Assembly (NCBI GenBank): GCA_049602155.1
Contig: JBMYRH010000010.1
Span: 1-64,000, forward strand
Reading direction: 5' to 3'
Length of the DNA stretch: 64,000 nucleotides
Source: JBMYRH01 sp049602155
GTDB taxonomy: Bacteria; Myxococcota_A; UBA9042; PHBI01; JBMYRH01
Below are positions 45,826 to 54,085 of this stretch, piece after piece; the first letter of the stretch is position 1; each line of letters starts with the position of its first letter. The notes under the pieces are model-generated. The model was given only the letters and a program-made list of their open reading frames with translations, did no database searches and was not told where the DNA came from. A program made the translations under genes and the position numbers.

Positions 45826-46695
45826 TCAGCCCTCGGCGGCGTTGGCGCGGCGGCTCAGCCAGGTGCCCGAGGCGAGCAGCAAGAGGATGCCTACCCCGCT
45901 TTGAGGGCCAATGGGCTCCTCGAACAAGAGCCAGCCCAAGGCCGCTGACCACAGGACGGTGGCGTAAGAGAAGGGGCCGACCACGCTGGCCTTCTCCAGG
46001 CGGTAGGCTTCGGTCATCGCGAGCTGACCCCCGGCGGCGCCTAAGCCGATCACCAGGAAGAGCAGCCACGCCATCGGTTGCTCGGGGAAGGGGTCCCCGA
46101 AGGCGCCGCTGAAGGCGAAGGGGGCCGAGCCCAGGACGCAGAAGACGCTGAAGCTCAGCACGATCCCCTCGGTGGTGTCGGTCTCTCGAAGCTTGCGCAC
46201 GGCGAGGTAGGCCAAGGCCGCCATGACGCCGGCCGTGAGGGCTGCGATGGCGCCGAGTTGGCTGCCGTCTGAGGTCGGATCCATGATGATGATCACCCCG
46301 AGGAAGGCGACCAGCGCCAAGGGCAGGGTGCCCTTCGGGACGCGCTCCTTGATCATGATGCCCGCGAGGAGGACGACCAGGATCGGGTTCACGTAGAGCA
46401 GCGCCGAGGCCGTCGCCAGCGGGACCTGACTGAGCGCCCAGAAGTAGCAGACCATCGCGACGAAGCCGACGACGCTGCGCCAGAAGAGCAGCCCGAGGTT
46501 CACGGGGGCCATCGAGACCCCTCGCGCGCGCCCCAGCACCCAGGTCATCCCCGTGATGAACACCGAGCGCCAAAAGAGCACCGCGGCGAGCCCCGCCATC
46601 GGCACGGCGACCTTCGTGCCGGCCCCCATGACCGCGTACGAGGCGGTGGAGAGCAGCATCCATAAGACCCCGGCGAGTCGCGCCGTCTTGCTCAC
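45826..46695 (-). CDS. EamA/DMT-family permease
   Basis: 289 residues with ten predicted membrane helices in two EamA halves (WRSVFITGMTWVLG and ALLYVNPILVVLLAGIMIKERVPKGT in the first; TEAYRLEKASVVGPFSYATVLWSAALGWLLFEEP in the second). These exporters move metabolites such as amino acids; substrate unknown. GTG 46695 overlaps the stop of the upstream lipoprotein gene (GTGA). It is last in a three-gene overlapping operon with the zincin lipoprotein and the APC permease. Confidence 0.9.
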   Translation of the reverse strand: MSKTARLAGVLWMLLSTASYAVMGAGTKVAVPMAGLAAVLFWRSVFITGMTWVLGRARGVSMAPVNLGLLFWRSVVGFVAMVCYFWALSQVPLATASALLYVNPILVVLLAGIMIKERVPKGTLPLALVAFLGVIIIMDPTSDGSQLGAIAALTAGVMAALAYLAVRKLRETDTTEGIVLSFSVFCVLGSAPFAFSGAFGDPFPEQPMAWLLFLVIGLGAAGGQLAMTEAYRLEKASVVGPFSYATVLWSAALGWLLFEEPIGPQSGVGILLLLASGTWLSRRANAAEG

Positions 46696-48350
46696 TCGCC
46701 CACCACGAGGCGCCGGCGCAGGTAGGCGGTGTTCAGGGCATTGAAGCTCGGGTCTTGGCTCAAGGCCTCGAGCCAATTTGTGACCTTGCCAGTCTGCATG
46801 ACGTTGAGCCCAGGGGTGTCGATGTGCGCGTCATCTAGGGTGTGATCTGTGAAGCTCAACCCTGAGACTCCAGCGAAGAGCCCCTTGGGAGGTGGACCGG
46901 GGGGGACGAGGCCAATGGAGTGCCCCACTTCATGGGCGAGGGTCGACCCTAGCGCCAATCCGATGAATTCGAGGGCGAGGCCCAAGACGGTGAAGCGATC
47001 GAGGAGCGCGCTGTCGTGGCAGGCTTGCGGATCGAAGTCTGGGCTCAAGAAGAGCGCGTCGTCGGGTCCGTCGCCGATGGGGGTCCCGCTGTGAGGCAAA
47101 ATAGAGGCGAGGAGCAGCGCCGCCAAGGGGTTCCCGAGCGCCTGTCGCGCCACGCCGGTCGTGAAGATGCCCAGGCCATAGGCGGTGTTGTCCTCATGGC
47201 TCTGATTGTTGGGGTCGAGCAACGCCATCCCGACCGTCCCGTTCGCTTGGTCCTCGGGTTCGCCGTCACCCCCTAAGGCGATCATCGAGAAGCTGCCGTC
47301 CCACGTCGCAGGGTCTGGTGCATCAGGGTCTCCCTCAAACACGACGTGCACGGGGATGCTCTCTGGGGTCATCTCACCGTTGGGCGCCAACAAGAATGTC
47401 TGGTGGGCCCAGCTCCGGACGACCTCGACGAGCTGGGCTTTCACATACGCCCTGGCGATTTCATTGCTCGCGGAGAAGAGGCCCATGGCGATGAAGGCCT
47501 CCTCCAGATCGGGTACGCCGTCTCCCTCGGGGACGTGCTCACTCACGAGCGTCATGGTCCCATCGGCGTGGACTGTATGCGTGAGCCGCGCGATGTCTCG
47601 GCTTAAGACGATGAGCCATGTGTCGGGGGTCACGAAGGGGTCCAGGTGGGGCGGCAAGACCGCGGTGTCGAAGGTCAGCTGCGAGGTGTCATCGCCCTCT
47701 GGGCCGCTGATCTGCGCGGTACAGGTGACCCTCGTGTCCGGGAGCGCCGGGTTCTCAGGGGTCACGAGGAGGCGTCGGTGCAGGCCGTCGTTTACCGCCT
47801 CGAAGACCTCACTGTGGAACGGTACATCGGCGACCAGGATGGCTCCGTCCCCAGCTGCCAAGGGTTGATCGCACACGACTGAGAGGGTCCCCCAGTCCAT
47901 GGGGCCGCTGTCGGGCGCCGGGAGGATGTCCAAGGTGAAGCGCTCATGATTGACTTTCAGGGTGAAGGGGTGTGCTTCACCGCTGGCGTCTGTCCAGGGC
48001 TCAGTGCCGTTCATGGACGCGGGGATCTCGTTGACTGTCAGGACGATGCTTGGGGGACCTGAAGGGGGCGGGTCGGGGTCCGCGAGCGCGTCCTCTGTCG
48101 ACCCACCGGGCGCGCAGTCCTCGTCGGAGGCCTCGATGTCCTGATCTTCGGCGGCGCCCAGGGTGTCGGCGGGGGCTTGGGCGTCGGCGTTCGCCTCCTC
48201 GCGCGAGGCGGCGTCCATGGCGGGTTCACTGGCGTCGATCGAGGGGGGAGCGAGGGCGTCTGGTCGTTCGTCGGAGAGCGCCTCGGAGCAGCCCACCAGC
48301 ATCAGGGCGTACCCAATCAGGGCGCACCCAATCAGGGCAAGGCGCCTCAT
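46692..48350 (-). CDS. Lipoprotein metalloprotease-like protein (HEVGH)
   Basis: 552 residues. Signal peptide built on 15-base repeats, lipobox MLVGC, acidic linker to about residue 70, then a beta-rich region and, near residue 480, STLAHEVGHSIGL, the HExxHxxG of metzincin-like zinc proteases. The third ligand would lie beyond the Gly; instead of His there is VPPGPP, so the site may be incomplete. Both gene ends overlap neighbours (ATGA with the APC permease, GTGA with the EamA permease). A surface protease between two metabolite permeases is an unusual pairing. Specificity unknown. Confidence 0.75.
   Translation of the reverse strand: MRRLALIGCALIGYALMLVGCSEALSDERPDALAPPSIDASEPAMDAASREEANADAQAPADTLGAAEDQDIEASDEDCAPGGSTEDALADPDPPPSGPPSIVLTVNEIPASMNGTEPWTDASGEAHPFTLKVNHERFTLDILPAPDSGPMDWGTLSVVCDQPLAAGDGAILVADVPFHSEVFEAVNDGLHRRLLVTPENPALPDTRVTCTAQISGPEGDDTSQLTFDTAVLPPHLDPFVTPDTWLIVLSRDIARLTHTVHADGTMTLVSEHVPEGDGVPDLEEAFIAMGLFSASNEIARAYVKAQLVEVVRSWAHQTFLLAPNGEMTPESIPVHVVFEGDPDAPDPATWDGSFSMIALGGDGEPEDQANGTVGMALLDPNNQSHEDNTAYGLGIFTTGVARQALGNPLAALLLASILPHSGTPIGDGPDDALFLSPDFDPQACHDSALLDRFTVLGLALEFIGLALGSTLAHEVGHSIGLVPPGPPPKGLFAGVSGLSFTDHTLDDAHIDTPGLNVMQTGKVTNWLEALSQDPSFNALNTAYLRRRLVVGE
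48301..48330. repeat. 15-base tandem repeat in signal peptide region
   Basis: Two copies of ATCAGGGCGYACCCA and a partial third encode the ALIGCALIGYAL segment of the protease-like lipoprotein signal. Slippage here would alter signal hydrophobic length. Confidence 0.75.
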
Positions 48351-49648
48351 GCCTGACGTTTCAGGTGCCGAAGCCCCCGAGAGAGGCCGTAGAGCGGGAC
48401 GCCAATGAGCAGTGCGATGCCGCCCTTGAGCAGCCGGTTGGGGTCGGTGTTGAGGAGCAGCCACGTGCAGAGGCCCAGTGTGAGCAGGGGGATCACGGGC
48501 CCGAGCGGGAGGCGGAAGCCGTTCGAGGGCTCGCGCTCTCGCCACCTCAAGATGATGACGGCGAGGCAGGTCGGGAGGTATTGCACGAAGCGAGCGACGA
48601 CGCTTAGCACGGCGAGCTCCTTAAACGAGCCGGTCAGCGTCAGCCCAGAGGCGAGCAGCCAGGTCAGGATGATGGCCGGGATAGGGGCGCCGGTCTTCGG
48701 GTGCGTCCACGCGAGCTTAGCCGGTAAATCACCACGCTCGGCCAGGGCGAAGAAGCGCCGCGGGCTCACGAGCGCGGATCCTGAGTTGGTGCCGAAGACC
48801 GAGAACACGATACCGACCGCGACGATGGTGCCCCCGACAGGGCCGAGGAAGCCCTCGGAGGCCGCGGCGACGGGGTTGGCGTGCCCTGCGAGCCCCTCAA
48901 AGGTGCCGACTGCGACGACGAAGACCGCGCAGTAGATGGTCATCACGATGCCCATGACCCACATCAGCGCTTGGGGGACGGCGCGCTTGGGGTTCGCCAT
49001 CTCACCTGCGGGGACGACCAGGGTCTCGAAGCCGACGTAGGCGTAGAGGACGAGGAGGATCGTCTCCGCCAGGTCGCCGTAGCCTTTCGGCGCAAAGGGC
49101 GTGAACCGAGCGCCCTCGATCGCGGTGAAGCCGACGACGATGAAGAGCGCCAGCGGGATGAGCTTGGCGACGGTGAACACCATCACCACCCGCGCGCCGG
49201 AGCGCGCTCCGAAGATGTTGACCAGGGTGAGGCCGCTGATCACGCTCACGGCCAGGGCCGGTTGAATCCAGCCTCCTTTGACGCTGGGGATGAGGGCTCC
49301 GAGGACCTCGGTGAGGCCATTGGCCAACGCAGCCCAAGCGATGACGGCCACACAGCAGGTCATCCAGCCGACCTCGAAGCCGATGAAGTCTCCAAAGACT
49401 TCACGGGCGTAGACGTAGGCGCCGCCGGTGCTTTGATAGCGGCTGCCGACCTCCGCGAAGCACAGCGCCATCAGCAGACACAGCGCCCCCGCTGCGACGA
49501 TAGCGACGAGGCAGGCGGGGCCCATCATCGCGGCGGCCATCCCGGGGAGCAGGAAGATCCCCTGGCCCACGACTCCGTTGATGCCGAGCGCGATCACGTC
49601 ACGGAGGGAGAGGTTACGCTGGAGACCAGCTGTGGGGGCGTCGCTCAT
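48347..49648 (-). CDS. APC-superfamily amino acid permease
   Basis: 433 residues with about twelve membrane helices. The first helix has INGVVGQGIFLLPG, the substrate-binding GxG break of APC transporters, followed by CFAEVGSRYQSTGGAYVYAREVFG and, later, YAYVGFETLVVPAGEMANPKRAVPQAL. It probably imports or exchanges an amino acid or polyamine. It is first of the overlapping three-gene operon. A cyanophycin-rich cell would plausibly benefit, but no link is visible. Confidence 0.92.
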   Translation of the reverse strand: MSDAPTAGLQRNLSLRDVIALGINGVVGQGIFLLPGMAAAMMGPACLVAIVAAGALCLLMALCFAEVGSRYQSTGGAYVYAREVFGDFIGFEVGWMTCCVAVIAWAALANGLTEVLGALIPSVKGGWIQPALAVSVISGLTLVNIFGARSGARVVMVFTVAKLIPLALFIVVGFTAIEGARFTPFAPKGYGDLAETILLVLYAYVGFETLVVPAGEMANPKRAVPQALMWVMGIVMTIYCAVFVVAVGTFEGLAGHANPVAAASEGFLGPVGGTIVAVGIVFSVFGTNSGSALVSPRRFFALAERGDLPAKLAWTHPKTGAPIPAIILTWLLASGLTLTGSFKELAVLSVVARFVQYLPTCLAVIILRWREREPSNGFRLPLGPVIPLLTLGLCTWLLLNTDPNRLLKGGIALLIGVPLYGLSRGLRHLKRQA

Positions 49649-49710
49649 TGTCTCGCTCGCTCAGCCTTCAGCGCGGACGCCGCGCTTAGGGGCTATCAAC
49701 CTGTGGGGGC

Positions 49711-50292
49711 TTATTCGTCGTGATAGAGCGTCTCGGGCGTCGCCGCCGCATAGAGCTCCTCAAGGGAGTACGCATCGTGGGCCGCTTGGACAGCTCGGGA
49801 GAAGTCCGTGCAGGGCTTGCCTGCGCAGAGCTCGTTGATCTCCTTGAGTCCATCATCGAGGAAGTAGGTGTTTTGGAACTCGAGGATGTCGATGATCGCG
49901 GGACCTGGTCCTAAGAGCAGGGCGTGCCAATGGGTCTGTTGAGCGAGGCGCTCGAAGGGCTCGGTCATCTCGGGGTTCGCGGGGTCGAACAAGATCTCCC
50001 AGACCGCATGAGGCTGCCCGGGGTTCTCTTGGTCCGGCACGATGAAGAGGATGAAGCCCAGCGAGCCGTGCTCGGTGTCGATCGAGCCGCTCCCAACGTT
50101 GAGCTCAAAGGTCGTGATGTTGCCAAGGCTCTCAGCCCCCTCGGTGGGGTCGTTGATGAGCAGCATCACCTCATCACCGATCTCTTCGTTTACCGTACCG
50201 ACAACGGGGGTCACGCCCGGTAATTCCCAGAAGCTCTCGGGAAGCTCAGGGGTCTCGACCTCGACCGTTTGATTCCACTTTGTGTTCTGCAT
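49711..50292 (-). CDS. Acidic protein of unknown function
   Basis: 193 residues, strongly acidic, no signal peptide or membrane helix. The first 110 residues are beta-rich (VMLLINDPTEGAESLGNITTFELNVG, GFILFIVPD); the rest helical with a single Cys pair (CAGKPC). I do not recognise a family. It lies 62 bases upstream of the APC permease gene on the same strand and could begin its transcript. Confidence 0.7.
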   Translation of the reverse strand: MQNTKWNQTVEVETPELPESFWELPGVTPVVGTVNEEIGDEVMLLINDPTEGAESLGNITTFELNVGSGSIDTEHGSLGFILFIVPDQENPGQPHAVWEILFDPANPEMTEPFERLAQQTHWHALLLGPGPAIIDILEFQNTYFLDDGLKEINELCAGKPCTDFSRAVQAAHDAYSLEELYAAATPETLYHDE

Positions 50293-50508
50293 CCCGAACG
50301 CTCCTTGCCATCGATTTGGCCATTAACCACCAGGTCGACAGCGAGGTCCACTTTGCGCGATCCCCCGGCGTTGACGTGGTTGCTCGACTCTGAGGCCAAG
50401 GGGGGTAACATAGGCCCATGAGCGCATTTCCCTACATGAGGCTCCACGAGTTCTGGAGCGTGCCGCACATTTTTTTCGACGAACCCGAGATGGGTTCCGA
50501 AGGGATGA

Positions 50509-51132
50509 GTGAGCCTTCAGTCGCTGGTGACCGTGGGCGCTGAGCACGACCGAGAGGATTTACTTCGAGACGATTCCGCGTGCCGAGAGGCGTTTCGAAA
50601 GGGAGAGCGACGGGCGATGAGTCAGGTCTATGACGCCTATGCACCGCTGGTGCAGATGATCTGCACCCACGGGTTCTCCGGGGGCTTTCGCGGCTTCTTT
50701 GACCCCATTGAGCGCGAGGATGCGCAACAGCAGATCTTCGCCGCGGCCTTCGAAGAGCGCGCGCGCCTGAGCTACGATGGCCTCAAGCCTTACTCGGCAT
50801 TTTTGCGCGGCATCGCGCGGAACGTCATCCGTCGGATGCTTGAGAAGCGTAAGCGCTTTGAGCGGACCCCTGAGCAAGTCGAGCCCCCTGAGTCCGACCT
50901 TGAAGATGACGCCATCGAGGGCGAGCAGCTCGGGCTGATGCGGCGCTTCCGTCACGGGGTCGACACTGAGCCCGACAAGACCATCCTCGAGCTCTACTAC
51001 GTGGAGGGGTGGGCCGAGGAGCGCCTAGCGTCTCACCTCAAGATGACGCGATACAAGACCCGGAAGGTGATCGCTCGGCTCCATAAGCAGATGACGACTC
51101 ATATGAAGAGGCATGGTTATGGCGTCACCTAA
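50509..51132 (+). CDS. ECF-like RNA polymerase sigma factor
   Basis: 207 residues. Region 2 is at about 40-115 (YDAYAPLVQMICTHGFSG, EDAQQQIFAAAFEERARL, SAFLRGIARNVIRRMLEKRKR), and region 4 at about 150-200 (DKTILELYYVEGWAEERLASHLKMTRYKTRKVIARLHKQM) with the recognition helix. The middle loop GFRGFFDPIEREDA is longer than usual. GTG 50509 has AAGGGA at good spacing. It overlaps the membrane protein gene downstream, its likely anti-sigma factor, and so would direct a small set of genes, probably including the caspase operon itself. Confidence 0.88.
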   Translation: MSLQSLVTVGAEHDREDLLRDDSACREAFRKGERRAMSQVYDAYAPLVQMICTHGFSGGFRGFFDPIEREDAQQQIFAAAFEERARLSYDGLKPYSAFLRGIARNVIRRMLEKRKRFERTPEQVEPPESDLEDDAIEGEQLGLMRRFRHGVDTEPDKTILELYYVEGWAEERLASHLKMTRYKTRKVIARLHKQMTTHMKRHGYGVT

Positions 51133-52018
51133 GCCCATCGGGCGCTTAATCGCCCGCTATCTCGATCCCTCGAAGCGTTGGGACGCCGCCAATGAGAAGG
51201 CGCTGCGGGACCTCATCCGTGAAGATGAGTCTGCGCGCGCTGCGTACCGTGAAGCGGTGACCGCGCATCGGCTGATGGTCGGGGCGGATCCACAGTTCCC
51301 GAGCGGCTTTGAGCAGGGGCGGATGCGCGACGCAGTCGTGGCCGCCGCGACCCCTGCGCCTCGTCCAGCGCCTCAACGGTTCGCGGTCTGGGCAGGGCTG
51401 CTCGCTGCGGGCGCCGCTGCGCTCTTGATCACCGTCCTTCCACAAGACGGTGGCCCCTTACCCGTCGCGCCTGGTTTGGAGCGGGACGCTGACCTTCGCA
51501 CTCGCGGGGGCGAGTCAGAGGAGCGCGCCGTCGGCCTGGGTCTCTCTGGTGTCCCACGTACGCAGCCCACGGCGGAGTACGAGATCGTCGCCAGCGAGGG
51601 CGTCCACCTCGGCGACTTCTTGCGGCTCTACACCACGCATCAGCTCGCTGGACCGGCTCACCTCTTTACCTTTGTCCTGCAACCTAACCGCGCCCCGATT
51701 TGGTACGCACCGATGCCCCCGGAAGAGACACAGAGTGTCCCGGTGACCGCCGGTCGCGCCGTGATGCTGGAGGCGGAGTACGCCGTGGATTCAGAGCGCT
51801 ACGCCCCCGGAGCGGCCTTCGCCCTGGCGATCTACAGTGCGCACCCTGTCACGCTCGCAGCACTTCAGCCGCACTTGGGTGACGGGCTCTCGGCCAAGCC
51901 CCCTGAGGCCATGGCCAAGGCGCTCGCTGAGCGCCTCGGGCTCACCGCGCCCTCGGAGGTCGTCGCGGTCCCCTTCACGGTCCTCCCACCTCGCCCAGCG
52001 GCCCCCGATGCGCCTTAA
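51113..52018 (+). CDS. Membrane anti-sigma-like protein
   Basis: 301 residues. A cytoplasmic N-domain of about 85 residues precedes one membrane helix (FAVWAGLLAAGAAALLITVLP); the periplasmic part of about 190 residues carries a beta-rich domain (FLRLYTTHQLAGPAHLFTFVLQPNRAPIWYAP) reminiscent of DUF4384-type domains. The HxxxCxxC zinc motif of common anti-sigma factors is absent, so the anti-sigma role rests on gene order and topology. It overlaps the sigma gene by 20 bases and the caspase gene by 11. Start ATG 51113 or 51119. Confidence 0.75.
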   Translation: MVMASPKPIGRLIARYLDPSKRWDAANEKALRDLIREDESARAAYREAVTAHRLMVGADPQFPSGFEQGRMRDAVVAAATPAPRPAPQRFAVWAGLLAAGAAALLITVLPQDGGPLPVAPGLERDADLRTRGGESEERAVGLGLSGVPRTQPTAEYEIVASEGVHLGDFLRLYTTHQLAGPAHLFTFVLQPNRAPIWYAPMPPEETQSVPVTAGRAVMLEAEYAVDSERYAPGAAFALAIYSAHPVTLAALQPHLGDGLSAKPPEAMAKALAERLGLTAPSEVVAVPFTVLPPRPAAPDAP

Positions 52019-53558
52019 TCACACTGTGAGCCTCCTCGCGGGCCTCTTCGCTCTTGGCGCCGTCACGGTCGCCTCTACAGCTGAGGCTGCGGACAGGAGG
52101 TTCGCGGTCGTCGTGGGCTACAACGGCTCGGATGATCCGAACTTGGAGCCCTTGGCCTACGCCGACGACGATGCGCTCCGTTACTCGGAGCTCCTTGGCC
52201 ACACCACGCTGAGGACTCGGACGCTCGTCACCCTAGACGATGAGAGCAAAGCGCTCTGGGGAGACGTGGCGACCGCGTCCCCGACGCGCCAAGCCGTCCT
52301 GAACGCCTTGAAGGTCACCCAGCGTGCCATGGCCAAAGCGAGGGAGGCCGGTGACCGCCCCATCCTCTATTTTGTCTACACCGGGCACGGTAATTACGAC
52401 GCTGAGGGCCGCGGCTATGTCCACCTCGCGGACGGTCGATTGACCACACGAGACCTCTATCATCACGTCATCGCTCCTAGCCAAGGCGACCCGGTCATCC
52501 TGCTCGTCGATGCCTGTAACGCAGCCCTCTTGGTGCACAGTCGCGGGGTCGAGCGCCGCGTCGCTGCCACCACGAGCTTGCGCTTGGAGAGCCACCCGAA
52601 CGTGGGGGTCATCTTGGCCTCAAGCACCGTCGGTGAGGTGCACGAGTGGGGCCGATACCTGGCCGGAGTCTTCAGCCACGAGGTGCGCTCGGCGTTGCTG
52701 GGCCCCGGAGATCTCAACGGGGACGGCGTAGTCGGCTTCGCGGAGTTGGCCGCCTTTGTCCATGCGGCGAATCAGCGCGTCGCAAACCCCACGATCCGCC
52801 TCACGCCGTACATTCGACCGCCGCTTAACGAACCCAACCTGGCGATCGTCGACCACACACAGGCGAGCTTCCCGGCGCGGATCCGGGTGGACGGAAAGGT
52901 CGCAGGGAAAGCCCACCTGGTGGACAGCAACCTGGTGCGCGTCGCGGACTTTCACAAAGCAGCCGGCGACATCATGTGGCTCGCTGTACCCCGCCAAGGT
53001 ACCTTTGTCCTCGTCCATGGTGAGACGGAGTATGTGCTCCCGGAGGGCGCGACAGGGGCCATCTCGATTCGGGAGCTCGATGCCCGCGAGCGGCAGGTGC
53101 TCTCGGCGCGCGGTGCGCGCAGCGATTACTTTGATAAGACGCTCTTCTCGGCGCCTTATCGCCGGGATGAGGCGGAGCGCTACCTCGCCTCATCGTACCT
53201 CAGTGACCTGACCGTGACCCGGTTGGTGGCGCGCCCTTGGTATGAGAATGTGGGCGCTTGGTCAGCGATTGGCCTCGCTGCGGTCAGCTTAGGGACCGGC
53301 GCTGGGCTGTCTGTCCTCGCCAATGCGCGCTCTGCGGAGGCTCATCAGGCCGTCTGGGCCGACGACAGGGACCTGCTCAATCAAGAGGTCGCTGAGCTCG
53401 GCGCGGGGGCGTACGCGATGCTCACCGTTGGCGCTACAGCCCTGACCAGCGGTATCCTCTGGTTCATCCTGGACCAGCCCGTCGGAGAGGAGCGCTACGA
53501 GCCACCGCTTGGCGTCCAGTTTGGCCCAACTGGGTTTAGCCTCACTACGCGCCTATAA
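52008..53558 (+). CDS. Exported caspase-like protease (orthocaspase, C14)
   Basis: 516 residues with a signal peptide (cut near STAEA). The C14 fold spans about 28-260: RFAVVVGYN, the catalytic His127 in YTGHGNYD and catalytic Cys170 in LLVDACNAA, with GDLNGDGVVGFAELAAFV as an EF-hand-like calcium loop near 235-250. The C-terminus has two hydrophobic segments (about 425-445 and 470-490). Orthocaspases cut after Arg/Lys. Export and the sigma/anti-sigma genes upstream suggest an envelope-signal response protease. Calcium loop could control activity, as in metacaspases. Known in myxobacterial-type genomes as caspase family proteins; role unknown. Confidence 0.9.
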   Translation: MRLNHTVSLLAGLFALGAVTVASTAEAADRRFAVVVGYNGSDDPNLEPLAYADDDALRYSELLGHTTLRTRTLVTLDDESKALWGDVATASPTRQAVLNALKVTQRAMAKAREAGDRPILYFVYTGHGNYDAEGRGYVHLADGRLTTRDLYHHVIAPSQGDPVILLVDACNAALLVHSRGVERRVAATTSLRLESHPNVGVILASSTVGEVHEWGRYLAGVFSHEVRSALLGPGDLNGDGVVGFAELAAFVHAANQRVANPTIRLTPYIRPPLNEPNLAIVDHTQASFPARIRVDGKVAGKAHLVDSNLVRVADFHKAAGDIMWLAVPRQGTFVLVHGETEYVLPEGATGAISIRELDARERQVLSARGARSDYFDKTLFSAPYRRDEAERYLASSYLSDLTVTRLVARPWYENVGAWSAIGLAAVSLGTGAGLSVLANARSAEAHQAVWADDRDLLNQEVAELGAGAYAMLTVGATALTSGILWFILDQPVGEERYEPPLGVQFGPTGFSLTTRL

Positions 53559-53596
53559 GGCTGATCCTCACAGCGCACCCTGTTACAAGCGACGTC

Positions 53597-54085
53597 ATGC
53601 GTACCCTGGCCCCCCTCATCATCGCTCTCACCGCCTTGGCAGGGTGCTTCGCAGAGGCGCCGATCACGGGGGCGCAATGTAATAAGGAGCGCCGTTGCCC
53701 CGGGGAGCATTTCTGCCAAGGAGGGCGATGTCAGGAGGGCTCGCCTTATGTGCAGAGCTTGCTCTGCGTCGATGACTCAGAGTGCCGCGCCGGGACCTCG
53801 TGTCACCCCGTGGATGGGCTCTGTGTTCAGTGCCATGCACCGGAACATTGCCTGACGGGGCACTGCACGCTTGCAGGCAGCTGTGCGCCTTGTGAGGCAG
53901 ACGGACAGTGCACGACGACAGGGCGCTGCAATTCTTATGGTTTCTGCGCAGCCTGCCTCGCCGACACCGACTGTGCCACGGGAGTGAGCTGCCTGCCGGG
54001 GCTTGGTCAGTGTGATGACGAGCAAGAAGATCAACGAGACGAGGCCGGGTCGGTAAGGGAAGAGCGTCCCCAGGAGGATTCATGA
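53597..54085 (+). CDS. Cys-rich lipoprotein upstream of repeat giant
   Basis: 162 residues: signal with lipobox LAGC, then about 24 Cys in short units such as CNKERRCPGEHFCQGGRC, CVDDSECRAGTSCHPVDGLC, CEADGQCTTTGRC, and an acidic tail. The CVDDSEC/CVQC units are shared with the N-terminal part of the following 1453-residue protein, suggesting common origin. The end overlaps the next start (ATGA). It lies 38 bases after the caspase gene in the same direction, so it may belong to that operon. Function unknown. Confidence 0.82.
   Translation: MRTLAPLIIALTALAGCFAEAPITGAQCNKERRCPGEHFCQGGRCQEGSPYVQSLLCVDDSECRAGTSCHPVDGLCVQCHAPEHCLTGHCTLAGSCAPCEADGQCTTTGRCNSYGFCAACLADTDCATGVSCLPGLGQCDDEQEDQRDEAGSVREERPQEDS

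Noticed and set aside
45734..46663. Upstream extension of the thioredoxin-RCC1 lipoprotein frame
   Set aside because: This part lies over the EamA permease gene on the same strand in another frame, and a signal peptide with lipobox starts at 45733.
46692..48350. Metzincin assignment for the HEVGH lipoprotein
   Set aside because: The third zinc-ligand His and Met-turn expected after HExxHxxGxxH are not evident, so only a general zincin call is kept.
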